Shown: positions 35,358 through 46,700 of the stretch, in pieces
Position numbering within the stretch: position 1 is the stretch's first letter
How the letters are laid out: each line of letters starts with the position of its first letter
NCBI GenBank assembly: GCA_932521035.1
Contig: OW051494.1
Coordinates: 9,968,001 to 10,032,000 of the forward strand
Direction of reading: 5' to 3'
DNA from: Oscheius dolichura
Lineage: Eukaryota; Nematoda; Chromadorea; Rhabditida; Rhabditidae
Length of the DNA stretch: 64,000 bases
Notes under the pieces: generated by a model
Seen by the model: the letters and a program-made list of their open reading frames with translations, nothing else
The model's database searches: none
What the model was told of the DNA's origin: nothing
Program-made: the position numbers and the translations under genes

Positions 35358-36444
35358 ATGAGCTTGGATACAAAAATACGACGATATTGTGAAGTAGACC
35401 CGATGGAATTCTTCGGCCTGCCGCCAAAGTGAGTTTTATTTTCTTCTCTGCTGTTCCTTTCCCAAGTTCTTTGATTATTCAGGGCCTCCCCCAAATTCGT
35501 TCCATTGTTTGGCGTTTGAAAATCACAATAGGTTGCATTTTGCAAGAAGAATAGCCGCTATTCATGGAGAGGAAACGTAAAAACACCCGAAAATACAAAA
35601 AAAAAGTTGACCAAAACAACGAAATTTGGGTTAAAATAGTTAGAGACTAAAAGCAAAAAAAAGCAAAAATATTACAGCCACGTAAGGGGATCGAACCCTT
35701 GACCGTTGGATTAAAAGTCCAACGCTCTACCGCTGAGCTAACGAGGCTTGAGGGGGAGCATATTGTTTTCGGTAGAGGTTTCTCTTTTCTTTACTTTCTC
35801 CTCTCCCAACCTCTTTTCCTCCTCCATCGCCCCAAGATGGACTTATTCCTGATTTTACTTCGTGTTAGGACAACCCTAGGACGCGAAAAGCTGCAAAACA
35901 TAATAAAACGATCAAATTTCTTGCAGAGATTCACCTCCCCCGTTGCCGGAGCTGGATCTCACTATAACTCCGCCATTTGCTGAATTTATTGACTTCGGTG
36001 GAGCCTCGAAACATCGATTAACAAATAATGGAACGACTAAACTCGTTTTTAAAGTTAAATGTTCAAATAATCAACTTTATAAGGTAAAAATTCGTCTTTA
36101 TCGAGTTATTTCCCATTTCCAGGTAAATCCAGTATATTCTTTCCTAAATCCTGGAGCCTCCGTGGAATTACAAATTCTCAGGGCAGAAGGTCCCACAAAT
36201 AAGAGTGATAAATTAATAATTATGTATAAAACGGCGGTGAAAGGAGAGCGAAACGCCCGAAATCAATTTCAAATGGAGGGAGAAATTCAAAAGAAGGCTC
36301 TGGCCCTGATTACTGTAAGTGTTACCCTCTAGTCTTAAATTTTTTTATTTTAAATGGTTTAACTATAATTTTATGGCCTTTATGGTCATTTTAATCTCAA
36401 AAACTCCCAATTTTCAGCGAGATCCAGACGACGAGCGGTTCTGA
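35358..36444 (+). CDS. Major sperm protein (MSP) domain protein
   Basis: Four exons (35358-35428, 35927-36083, 36123-36314, 36418-36444) join in phase to give 148 residues. A short N-terminal arm (MSLDTKIRRYCEVDPMEFFG) precedes an MSP beta-sandwich with the landmarks LTITPPFAEFIDFGG, VFKVKCSNNQLYKVNPVYSF and AEGPTNKSDKLIIMY. The family contains the nematode sperm cytoskeletal and signalling MSPs and VAP-type MSP domains. There is no membrane anchor, so a soluble MSP-like protein is likely. Intron 1 contains an antisense tRNA-Lys gene, and the plus-strand tRNA-Lys lies 340 bp upstream. No unusual splice sites. Confidence 0.9.
35676..35747 (-). tRNA. tRNA-Lys (anticodon TTT), inverted copy inside the MSP gene intron
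   Basis: Sequence identical over the 72-base tRNA to 34949-35020, including the T-T acceptor mismatch. Flank similarity extends beyond both ends (TCTACCGAAAACAATA on one side, ATATTTTTGCTTTT on the other), so a segment of about 130 bp was duplicated in inverted orientation. It is antisense to the host MSP-domain gene. Confidence 0.92.
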
Positions 36445-36567
36445 CACGAAAATAAGCTTTTTCCTTCCCCACTCTACAAATAAACGTGGTAAAACTCTAT
36501 TACTTCATGTAAATAAAATAAATATGTACATTTATAACTATTACTCTTCTTCTGGTCCTATGGTAGA

Positions 36568-36652
36568 TTATGGTCCTGCATAGATCTCGATATCTTCAGA
36601 AGCGTCCGTAAAATAGCTGTAGGTTGTACCATTTAAATTCAGTTCACCGCAT
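36568..36652 (-). pseudogene. Orphan terminal exon of the secreted cluster family
   Basis: An acceptor TTATTAG is followed by 28 codons ending DIEIYAGP and TAA. This matches the last exon of the family at 51.6-55 kb (endings NIEIYTGL, EIEVYTGP, DIDIYTGP). No upstream exon of the family is visible on this strand. It is probably a relic, 15 kb from the cluster. Confidence 0.6.
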
Positions 36653-36842
36653 CTAATAAGAGAAAAGATTAGAAAGTGTTGTATAGTTCTTTTCCATAAA
36701 ATAGTGCTACCGTAAAGGGGCGCAAAACCTTCCGCGCATCGAGCCCGGCGCGAACAAATCGAGCCCTGTGATTTGGGTTTACTCAGAGCACATGCTAAGC
36801 CCTTTTTTTTTTTATTTTGATGGCATAACTTTTTTCAATTAA

Positions 36843-37022
36843 AGGAACTGTCAGGGACCTAAAACAACTTGGGCTTAAAAAATGCGCCTTTTTCTCCTGA
36901 TCACGATGGTATATTTTTTTTGCATATGGACGCCTGTATCACGAGAAAAATAAACATTTATGATCAAAATCTGGTTGAAAAAACAAAAAGTGATCATGAT
37001 CGTTGCAGGACTTTTCATGGGT
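36843..37022. mobile_element. Single arm of the foldback element
   Basis: It runs from TAAAGGAACTGTCAGGGACC through GGGCTTAAAAAATGCGCC and CTCCTGATCACGAT to GTGATCATGATCGTTGCAGG, matching 24781-25234. The opposite arm is missing. A partial family C repeat lies just beside it at 36703-36765. Confidence 0.75.
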
Positions 37023-37120
37023 CCCGACACCAGCTTTTGTCACCTGCACGGCTTCTGGAGCAGGCTGAAGCAGTTTCCGATGTTCAGCTCGGAAGGTTGC
37101 CACTGGCACCAGAATTTGCG

Positions 37121-39175
37121 TTATCTGAAATAGCGTATACAATTCGATGTTTGAGAGGAACCTACTGTGTTCTCCGGCTCGGTTTGAGTTTCCTGAACAC
37201 TGAAGAAATTAGCCGTTCTGCAGATTCGACGAACATATTGTACGGTTGAACAATTCGCCGACACCTTGTCCCTCTCCATTCGTTCCTCTCTTTGCTGATG
37301 CTCTTGATCAGGTGCCACACCACGGTCATCTTGTTCTGCTTGTTCGATGTCGAGTTGAAGCTACCTCAAGGGGCTATGCTGCTCGTGCACATCGTCGCGG
37401 TGTTCGGTGCCATCTTGTTCGTGGCCGACTTGAACTTGACGTTGATCAAAAAATGGGCTGGTTACGGTCATATGCGGTTGAGTGACACGCTCCGGCTCCT
37501 CCCAGTCGGGAAAGATCTTCTTAATTTCGGCTAATATCAATCGAGTCAAAGTATCCTAAAATATGTTTACATCAAACAGTGAAAGTACACTTACCAAAAG
37601 AGCTGTCACGGTTAACCCTCTCCAAGATTCCAAGGTCGTGGAGATTCAGTATGGCGGCGACGCCCGGAGTAGTGGTGTTATTTGTTATTTGCAATACATA
37701 GACTGGATCTTCCAATTCATGTGGGCAGGGGTCTCGCCCATGACGTTCGTATTCCTGTAGAGTTCCAACAAGAAACCAGCAGGAAAGTAGACTCGGATGA
37801 ACAGATAGATCGATGGTTTTTCACATGGTAGAATTTTGTTGATCATCGTGAGGGCTATGAAGTGGTCCAATGTTAACATTTGTATGAATCCCCTTGCCAA
37901 TATTGTATCCTTGATCTTGCCAGTTTTTTGATCCCTCTTTCTTCTTAGCAGGGTGTACCCAATCTTGTGGTCATCCTAAAAATCTTTGAATTAAAAAGGA
38001 AGGAGTAGAGAAGAAAAATAGAGATAACAAGGCTCTAACTACAGATAATAATATCAAACTAACCCGCTGACGGCCGGTCGAAATGGGAGAGGTTGGAATG
38101 GTGACCTCATTGGTGCCACCAAATACGTCCTTGTCTGATTGCCGACGGCAGCCATTATAGTGTAGGATCGCCTTAGGCACAGTCAAATGCCAGTTTTCTG
38201 GTCGCGTTGTGGTCGTCGTATCTTGGCACCAGGAAGTGGTGTGGTCCTTCGGGGATGCGCAAAAACCGAGAGGATCCGGCGGCTGGTGACGAAACTGGAC
38301 AACGGCGCAGTCGATTTAGTTGTTGGCGGTAGTTGCAATCCCGGACTGTTGGCTGGGACGGAGGAAACATCATTACAGAAGCTGGGGGAGCAGGTGAAGA
38401 ATATGGTATCTCTTTAGTCTCGGCTATCTTCGTTTCACAACCGGCATTAGTTTTCGGTTCCATTCTCTGAACAATTTGCCGTATATCACAAGAGAAGAAG
38501 CAAGAAGTTTATGAAAAGTTGACAAATTTTGATGGATAAAAAGTAGCAACATCAAAAGTTATTGGAAAGTGACCAAAAGTAGCAGTTATAGAAAAGTAGC
38601 CAACTTACTTGGAGGTGTAGAGAATCACGACCAACCAAGAAGCGAAGAAAACGGAAGTGAGAATGGGAAGTGACCAGAGTTGACCAACATTTTGATCTTT
38701 ACCGGTCAATTTTATAATCTTTTTATTGATCTTTTTGTTTACTTGGAAACAGTAGAAGGTTCTGATGCAGAATAGGAGTCCAATGGAAAAGCAAGGGTCC
38801 AATGACTTGGTCGGCGCGATCTACCCAGAGTTTCTCCTCCCAAAATGGATGTTCCCTTGCATACTACGTATGATTCGGAAGCTCTTGAACTCGCGAATTC
38901 GATGGTATACGAAACAGGGGCCCCAAAAGCTCAGTGTTTATTTGCCGTGTACCGTCGTTAGTTGATTCATCCAGGACAATTCCCTGAGAAACTCAAGGAA
39001 CCCATCTTATTAATAATACTGGTAAAATATGACGCTTAAAATTCGGGAAACCGGGGCAACGTGTATTTTCAAGATTCTCACGTACCTGTTCCACTTCCAT
39101 TTTCCATGTACTAGCTGTCAAAACCTTATTTATTGCCTGCTTATGTGCACGGAAATGCCAGCCTTTTTGTATCAT
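37121..39175 (-). pseudogene. Mosaic of minus-strand coding remnants
   Basis: Several long minus-strand frames with gene-like codon use lie here but do not join. They are 38173-38463 (starting MEPKTNAGCETK), 38063-38190 (PKAILHYNGCRRQSDKDVFG), 37600-37972 (in one frame DDHKIGYTLLRRKRDQKTG, in another HELEDPVYVLQITNNTTTPG), 37121-37560 (interrupted by TAG at 37361-37363), 38605-38965 (hydrophobic WSLPILTSVFFASWLVVIL, TAG upstream) and 38993-39175. At least three frame conflicts occur. Either a decayed membrane/secreted gene or several overlapping remnants; the family was not recognised. Some segments are also open on the plus strand (37292-37534). Confidence 0.4.
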
Positions 39176-39275
39176 TTGTTTGCAGAATGATCCTCAGAAT
39201 AAAACACACGTTATATTTTATAAATAAGGAAAATGTACACATAAAAAAATAGAAATGATAAGGAAAACTTCAATT

Positions 39276-40488
39276 TTACTGGCCATTCATTGCTCCAACT
39301 CCTCCATTGGCGCTCATTTTCCTTTTACAGTATTTCCTGTGTTCTGCCCAGTGCCCTCTTTGACATTCCGTGCTACAGTACGCTGTATTCCTGCAGCAGT
39401 CGTACATTGCCTAGAATTTTCCAATATTATGGAAAAATAGGGACAATTTAAAGGAACCCCGAGGGACGTAGATAGGTTATTGTAGCAGGGGCAAATGGCG
39501 GCGAAATGGACCTTTTCATAAAAAACCAAAAACATCATCAGAACCAGCGTGAAAATCGAATGAGCTAGGTTCCAGCCAATTTCTCGTTTTCTGTGAAACC
39601 TATTGTCGCTAAACAGAAAGCGTGCGCACAGTCGCTGCGGGACCAGTGCGCAATTAGACAAAATCACGGGGTCCTTCGGGGGTTCCTTGAATGAAAATAT
39701 AGAAAGTTTATGAAAAACCAACCTCATTCTCGCACCGGCAGCACCATTGTTTCCTCTTGGCATCAGAAATCTCCTTCCTATGGCGTTCGGCTACTTTTGC
39801 CACTTCCAGTCGAAGCTCTTCCCGGTATTTGGCATCTAATTCCATTCTAAAATGGTTGGATTACTGTAAATCTGCTAAAATAGCAATAGTATATTCAAAT
39901 AAATCAATTGTACTCACTTTGTAGTGTCCAGCTCGTCTTTAAATTGGGTAAGAAGCTCCGTCCTTATTTTCTGCTGGTCCGAGAGGAACTCTTGATGGAG
40001 CTAGAAGAATTTACCGTATTTTTTCTACTGTGAGGTTCGAATGCTCAATTTTTAAAATTTCCCCTCTTTCCAAAAGGGTTTAAACAGCAAAATCCACGGA
40101 AAAATGGAAAAATTCGTGGGAAAATCAAAAAGTTCACTGGAAATTCAAATTGCGTGGGGTTTCAAGGGTCCCAGACAGAAAATACTATTTTCCCGGTAAA
40201 AAAAAACTAGCTGACGAACCTTTTCAGTCATATCGACGAGTAGTTTCTCCCTGGACTCGTTATAATTCTTCACCCATACTTTCTGCAGCTCTATGACGTT
40301 GGCTTTAACCCGTTCGGCTGCTTCCCAATCATCCGGCTGGTACCGTAATGCCTATGAATAATAAAAAAATAAGTAGAATAGCTTACCTGCGGCTCGTTGA
40401 CCATGTGACCATTCAATACGTCGTTTGGTATGAGATGGTGGCCCGGTTCCATCTGCGGCGGCGATTGGCTAGAATTGTTGTTCGTCAT
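39276..40488 (-). CDS. bra: BRA/BRAM1-like MYND zinc-finger protein
   Basis: Five exons (40387-40488, 40220-40351, 39918-40000, 39723-39846, 39276-39410) join in phase to 191 residues, close to human BRAM1 (198). The C-terminal MYND finger is intact, starting WCCRCENE, then [20 protein letters not shown] and [11 protein letters not shown], with all expected Cys/His ligands. A Glu/Lys-rich predicted coiled coil precedes it. The same layout is found in the C-terminal part of ZMYND11/BS69 and in C. elegans BRA-1/BRA-2, which bind the type I TGF-beta/BMP receptor DAF-1/SMA-6 side and dampen signalling; that role is by homology. ATG 40488 follows a CCTCAG acceptor. The last intron carries a 240 bp inverted-repeat element. 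bra-1 versus bra-2 cannot be told apart here. Confidence 0.9.
39448..39688. mobile_element. MITE-like element, family G, copy 1
   Basis: It starts AAAGGAACCCCGAGGGAC and ends GTCCTTCGGGGGTTCCTT, an imperfect terminal inverted repeat, with interior ACCTTTTCATAAAAAA and GTCGCTAAACAGAAAGCGT. It lies in the last intron of the bra-like gene. A second copy is at 55281-55514. Confidence 0.85.
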
Positions 40489-40499
40489 TTCTGTTTCTG

Positions 40500-41100
40500 A
40501 GGAAAATTGACTCAATTTAAGACAGGGAGACCCATTTCCACCCGAAATATCTTTAAAGTTCAAAAAATAAATGGAAAACTACGGTGGCAGTGAAATAACC
40601 GTGGTCGTCGTCTACCGTACCACCAAAAATAGAAAATAACCGGTATATTGAATCGTATTCTTCGGAAAATGGGCTATATAGATGGCAAGGTTAAAAATAT
40701 TGAAAAGATAAATGTATACGGTAATTAGAAATGAAGAAAAGAAGAGAAAAGGACAGAAATACCACCCATTGGAATAATTCGACCGAGCGACGCAAAGGAT
40801 ATGACGCTGTAAACAGCGCGCGCTGACCAACAGCTGTCACTAAATAGGACGGAGTCCTTGTTTCTTTCCGGGAATATTACGTAAGACATCTTTTGCTGCA
40901 GCCATATCAAATCGCGCGCAGCGCGAAGCGCTGCCCGTTATTTATTTTTTTTTTGGAAACGTGTTCACATCCATTTGCTGGCTAGCCCAAGAGCATAGAA
41001 ACTGAGAAGCGCACGCGGGCCTTTGTCGTTTCTCTTGGATATTTTATAGCTCCAACTTTTATCCAACTGCAAACCAGCCATACAATATCCTCTCTCCAAG
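40500..41100. other. Intergenic region upstream of the bra-like gene
   Basis: No supported gene. This is the probable promoter of the minus-strand bra-like gene. A GC-rich block (GCGCGCAGCGCGAAGCGC) lies near 40913-40930. Confidence 0.35.
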
Positions 41101-41101
41101 G

Positions 41102-41711
41102 TTAGGAATTGGAAAAAAAACTAAAGGAAATTATGAAACTATTTATTACTACTGTACCACTTTCCACGGTCAATAAAATGAAGGCAAGTTCCCTATTTTT
41201 CGTGTTTCTGCCACTGAATTCCGATCGAGAGGAATAGAGCCATCCTGGACTGGACAACCTATGGAAAACCTAAAGAATAGACTGAATAGTCGGAGAGAAA
41301 TGTCTCGTCTTACCTCAAACAAAGAAATTGCTTCCATTCCTGGTACCGTTCCACTTCCTTTGGAGATTCTCCTGGTAATGGCTCATATTCATGGATTACT
41401 AGACCTTGAAGGTTCGTTGGAAGAGGAAGAGGCAGTAGTGGAGGACAGAGACTGGGTCTTCTGGAAGAATACACTAAGTTTTCTGCAAAAAACATTGTAA
41501 GCTCCAGTTTTTCATTGAAAATGGCCGTGAAACCCGGAAAATTGGAGTAATTTTGGATTAAAAGCTTGAGAAGAGATCGTAAACGGTAAAAGAAGCCTTA
41601 CATTCGGCATTTCCATGGCATGGCTGGTCTTTTCTCGAACGGGACATAGAATCCATTGCTTGGATGGAGTAGAAAGAGTAGCAGGAGAGCAGAATTCAAT
41701 AATTGACCCAT
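41102..41711 (-). CDS. Small secreted protein gene (frame joining uncertain)
   Basis: Exon 1 (41602-41711) starts at ATG 41711 with a clear signal peptide (MGQLLNSALLLLFLLHPSNG) and a TATAAAA box directly upstream. Exon 2 is 41314-41482 and exon 3 is 41102-41258. Exon 2 has one long frame (GLVIHEYEPLPGESPKEVER) that joins exon 3 in phase, but exon 1 enters exon 2 in another frame, which gives a Ser-rich tail ending at TGA. A missed small exon or a frameshift is possible. The family is not recognised. The last frame runs past an AATAAA (complement of 41142-41147). Confidence 0.45.
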
Positions 41712-42354
41712 TTTATACCCTATAAAAAGCGAGAAAGAGCTCCTGGAGCGGAAGGGACGCACCGCTTTCAAATTTTGCGTCTATTCCTCCCCTAAAAACT
41801 TCTTGAAGCAGCTTTCTACAAATCGGAGTCCTAAAGAAGGAAGTACGGTCTTTTATAGTCGAGTACCCACCTCTGGTTTTCTTTTTTCCCTACAGGACCA
41901 TTTTGCAATTGGGGAAACAAAAGCGCCTGACCAGCAATTTGGGGAACAATCAACTTTTGCTCGCTAAATTTCTAAATGGTCCTGAAGGGAAAATCCCGAA
42001 ATTGGAACAAGACTATAAATGATTTACCTATAGTTGAAAATCAGCCGGTTACGGTATTCTGAAAGAAATCGAGTTTGCCGTGCTGCGAAGCTGCAAAAAG
42101 GCTTCTCTCGGCAGAAAAGGGTCTCGTTCGGATAAAAAATTTCTTACAGAAAAAAATATATCCTATGGTGAGCCAAATCTACATCACTCTGATCTTTCAC
42201 GCCTTATCTGGAAACCCCGCACATATCATCATAGTTCCCCATCGGGCGCCTGTTCAAACACGGCTCCCAATCAGCAAGCTTGTTAAAAAATCAAAATATT
42301 TTGTTTTCTCTGTTTTTTTCGACAAGGTCATTAAATATTTTTCTCAAATTTCCG

Positions 42355-42362
42355 TATAAAAG
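42355..42362 (+). promoter_or_regulatory. TATA box of the Met/Gly/Pro-rich secreted protein gene
   Basis: TATAAAAG lies 51-58 bp before the ATG at 42413. It places transcription initiation near 42385, downstream of the upstream in-frame ATG at 42380. That favours the start at 42413. Confidence 0.6.
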
Positions 42363-42412
42363 GCTGGCTCCAAGCAGAAATGGCAGGAACATCTCGTTCT
42401 ATCCACTTAATC

Positions 42413-43237
42413 ATGAAATTCGTCATTCTCTCTCTTCTTGCCGCTGTCGCCCTTGCCCAACAACAACCTCAACAAGCGGGTAGGTTAGCCACAGTTCCGC
42501 TGTTAGACAGCCAATTTTTTTTTGTTGAAAATGGTCTCATTGAGAAAGTTACAGGTTCTATTTCTACTGTTCCAATTGCCCAACCGGCCTTTACCTCAAA
42601 TGTGATGAACGGCCAACAGCAGCAACAGTATTCTGGAATTATGGGAAGCAGCATGCCCTACAATGGGATGACGAACCAAATGTATCCCGGAATGACTGGA
42701 ATTCCCAGCCAGATCCTCCCTGGAATGACCGGAATGACCAACCAGATGTACCCTGGACAGAGCGGTCAAATGCTCCCAGGAATGTCGAGCCAAATGCTCC
42801 CCGGATCCATTGCTGGCTTCCCCTCAACTGGAATGGGATCGATAACTGGATATCCCGGCTCCATGCCCCCTGGCTACCCTATGGGATCTACTGGTAACAC
42901 CGCTCGTGGCTACAGATACGGTGGAAACAGTGGAATGACCGGAATGACTGGACAGACCGGTCAGACTTTCCCCGGAATGACTGGCTACCCCTCGGCCATT
43001 GGAATGGGAGCAGCCCCCTTCCAGACTTTTCCCTATGGATATCCCAGCACTGGAATGACTGGCGCCCTCCCTGGAATGACCTCTGGAATCCAGGGAATGC
43101 AGGGAATTCAGTTCCCAGGAAGCAATGGAGGAATGATCGGAGGATTCCCCGGTAGCCAGATCAGCCAACAGTACCCAGGAATGGGAATGAACACCGGAGC
43201 CGGAAGCATGGGATACCCTACCCAAGGAAGAAAGTAA
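42413..43237 (+). CDS. Secreted Gly/Met/Pro/Gln-rich repetitive protein
   Basis: The signal peptide MKFVILSLLAAVALAQ begins at ATG 42413. The mature chain is low complexity, with recurring P-G-M-(T/S)-(G/S)-M/Q blocks (LPGMTGMTNQMYPG, QMLPGMSSQMLPG) and a C-terminal GMNTGAGSMGYPTQGRK. It may be an extracellular matrix, cuticle or mucus-type structural protein; no catalytic domain is visible. A 75-80 bp segment starting at the donor-like GGTAGGT near 42480 and ending TTACAG near 42553 could be an in-frame intron. An ATTAAA polyA-like signal lies at 43274-43279. Codon use is strongly biased, which fits high expression. Confidence 0.75.
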   Translation: MKFVILSLLAAVALAQQQPQQAGRLATVPLLDSQFFFVENGLIEKVTGSISTVPIAQPAFTSNVMNGQQQQQYSGIMGSSMPYNGMTNQMYPGMTGIPSQILPGMTGMTNQMYPGQSGQMLPGMSSQMLPGSIAGFPSTGMGSITGYPGSMPPGYPMGSTGNTARGYRYGGNSGMTGMTGQTGQTFPGMTGYPSAIGMGAAPFQTFPYGYPSTGMTGALPGMTSGIQGMQGIQFPGSNGGMIGGFPGSQISQQYPGMGMNTGAGSMGYPTQGRK

Positions 43238-43375
43238 ACATCCCCTGAACTTCTCTGTGTATAATTTTAATCTATTAAAATTTCAATTTCATAGCTTTTT
43301 CTTGTGAGATGCAATGGTGCGCCTACAGTAACCCCTCAAGATTCTCCCAATGTTGAAAATTCTTTCAAACTGGGT

Positions 43376-43580
43376 TCAAAATATTCAGAATTTCATGCTG
43401 ATTAGGAGTAACTAATTTAAAAATTATGAGAATATAAAAAAAAATAGAGAAAAAAAGGCAGAAGGTTGAATTTTGTACATGCGAATTTCGTCCAACGCGC
43501 GCCAAGCAACGGCCGCCGGCTGTTTACGCGGCTCGTCCGCTGTTTACGCCCGTACGTTGGCGCGCTACAGTAACCCAGAA
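43376..43580 (+). repeat. Dispersed repeat family D, copy 2
   Basis: It matches 11810-11960: CTGATTAGG, AAAAATTATGAGAAT, GAATTTCGTCCAACGCGCG and GCTGTTTACGC. It lies upstream of the L-domain receptor ATG. An inverted copy is in that gene's third intron. Confidence 0.65.
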
Positions 43581-43724
43581 AGCGATTTTACGGTGGTTTT
43601 CGACACTAAAAATGTTCTGGCTGGTAAACACTTGACAGAATCCGAAAAAAGCGAAGGTTTTGATCCAGAAATCGATCAATTTCGTCGTTGTCCAGCCACT
43701 GGAAGGCCGACTCCGTCCGTTTCC

Positions 43725-46700
43725 ATGTGGCAGTGCATTAGTCGGCTTCTTCCACTTCTTCTCTTGTCTGTTGGATGTTATGGAAAGACGCCAGGACCCA
43801 ATTTATGTGAGAACTTTTCTGAAAGTTAGAAATAATCGAGAATTTCAGGCCGTCAAATAGAAACCGGCAGAACGGAGGATTTTAAAGGTGGATTAAACTG
43901 GAAAAATTGTACACTTGATGAAGATGACAAGTATTACGGCAGTAAAAACAATCGAGTTCGACTAGATTTCTCATCGGCTACTGAAGCAGAAATCACTGAA
44001 TTCTTCACTAAACCGGGCAGCGAAAATGTAATTGTTTGCATTAATTTATAACGAAAAAATATATATTTACAGGCCACATTATCGGCTGGAATTATACTTC
44101 TTGATAATGACAACATTGAGACCATAAATTTGGGAAATATCGCCAAATGGGAAGCACTAGAGAAGCGAGACGCTTACGGTACGTTCGGATTACGGTACCG
44201 GGAATGGGTTACTGTATTATTGCTCAGAAACAGACCTTAAAAACAGTGTGTCCGCGTTTTCCAGCATACGGTAACCGCGGGCCGAATGCGCGTAAGCAGC
44301 TGGCGGCCGTTCCTTGGCGCGCGCGTTGGATGAAATTCACTGAACAAAATTGAAAAATGCATTTTTCCCAAAATTTTCTACATTTTCATAATTTTTAATG
44401 TTGTTATTCGTAATCAGCATAAAATTCTGAACAAAATGAAGTCAAAAAGCCCTCGTATGGCCCTATAATTATTATTTTCCAGGCAATTTTATTCACATCA
44501 GAGGAAATGCAAAATTGAAGAGGATCATTTGGAAGTCTGGAATAGATTTATCCAATCTTCAATATTCGAAGGAGAAGTCACCACGAATCTTTATCTACAA
44601 TAATCCGTTACTGAAATTTGATGAGGACCAAAAAAGAAATCTGGAGATTATTGCAAACGGCAGTAGTAGGTCCTATCTTCCGTCAGCGGATAATGGTTCG
44701 TTATATTTGAAAATACCGCGTTTTCTACAGAAAAAAAACGATGCTGTAACACCAGGTGGATACTGTAGCCGTCCTTTACCTGCTCCAAAAATGGTTCTAG
44801 GCCTTGCATTTGCTCTCAGTGACCGGGGTTTCGTGCGCGCTGGTCCCGCAACGACTGTAAGCGTGCCTTGCTGATATTTCTTCCCAAAAAAACGAGAAGC
44901 TGCCTAAAATCTGAGGTCTTCGATACAGTTTTTTGCGCTGATTTCGACTTAGCCTCCATTCTTTTGTAAATCCATCAAAATGGTCTTCTTTGCTGATTTT
45001 TCCCTGCTACAGTAACCTAAAAGGCCCTTGACAACAAAATACGTCTAAAACCGACCGAAACTTTGGAAATATTCCTTTAATCCCTGTTTCCTCTGCTACA
45101 GTAACCCTGCTGTCTTCCTGGGACCCGAAATTTGACTCGGTCCTCGATAGTCCGCTTCTCTGCACCCGTAAAGTCTCGGCAGGAGGATCATCTTTATTCA
45201 AAACTGTTACAAAACTGTGACGCCTTTATACCTTTGCCTTGCCGAGACTTTACGGGGGATCGGATTATCGAGGCCTCTTTTGACCGCAAAATATGGCCAA
45301 GAACCCCGAAAATCGGACATTGATCTCTCTTTTTCAGAGTGTGTTTTTGAAAACAAGACTACCGTGACAAAGGAGCTTGACAATTACATGAGTCCGACCC
45401 AAGAGTTGTTGAATAATTGCCGTGTCATTGTGAACTCGATCTTCTTATCGAATAGAACCCTGCCGGCGGATATTACCCTGACAGGAAAAGGATGCATAAG
45501 ACTCGTAAATGTGAACTTTGCCGGCCATCGACTACTTATCGACAAGCACAAGAGCCAGACATCTTGTCAGCATGGTCTGGAGTCGGCTTTTTTAACGAAT
45601 CCAAATCTGTGCGGGGAGCAGCTGGCCGAATTATATGGACACGTTGATCACTACAAGGATAAAGTTCCAATTGAGCTGGATTTTGACACTTGTTGTTAGT
45701 TTTTTTTTGAATTTTATTTACCCGCCATTGTTTTAGCCAAATCTTGTACGGCGAAAGAAGCCAATCATCCGTATTATCTGTGCTCTAAAATAATCGAAGA
45801 GGCTGATATTTCTAGCTGGTTTCTTGAGGCAGAAGGAAAGTTCAAAGTCAAATGGCAACAGCAGAAACTGGTCGCGGCCACCGACATCCTTATTATCACG
45901 CTACTTCCAGACAAGACCATTAGTTTACCGGATTTGACTACGGTTAAACGTGAGGTTTTCACCGCCTTCTTTTGAATACCCGCGAACACAAAAAATAAAA
46001 ATCCGTGGCCGAGATTTTAAGGGAGCAGCTGCACATGTTGGCCACCCGCGCTCTTTGCAATTTTTCGCCGTTTTATAGGAATTCAACACGATAATTTCGT
46101 ACGATTTTAGTACCAAACGATAGAGCTCGATCTCCTCTACACGTACATGTGCCAAAGATAAGAAAAAGTACTGCGTTAAAAAGAGTTATATCATAATCCA
46201 ATAAAACCCCCGAAAGAGAAAACTGCAGCACTCGTAAAGTCTCGGCAGCCCCATAGAAAGTGACTCTGGAGTCCGGAAATTTGCTGCTGCGTTCAAATCT
46301 GAACGTTTGAGGTTCATAAATCTCTCTGGCCCTTTCATAGAAGACGTTGGGGACAATTTTTTGGAAGTCCTCCACTTTTGAAGGGCAACATTCAAATGAA
46401 ATCAAGGAAATGACAGTTTCAACGGAATTTGTATTGCTATCGTACTGCTTCTGGTGCAGTCCTCGCTAATCCGATCCCCTGAACCCGTAAAGTCTCGGCA
46501 ATACAAAGATATAAAGGCGGCACAGTTTTATAACAGCTTTAAATAAGGATGGTCCTTCTGCCGAGACTTTACGGGTGCAGGGGGATCGGACTATCGGGGG
46601 CCGAGCCCTCCTTCCCGCCAAATAGTCTAGAAATTAAAAATTCACATAGTTGTTTTTTCAGATCTAGTTCTCACAGACAATTATGCTCTAGAACAAGTGC

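Noticed and set aside
34911..35983. Two frames sharing LKVQRSTAELTRLEG
   Set aside because: They are translations through the two tRNA-Lys genes, not proteins.
42824..43225. 133-codon minus-strand Ser/Gly/His-rich frame
   Set aside because: It is the antisense shadow of the repetitive secreted protein gene on the plus strand.
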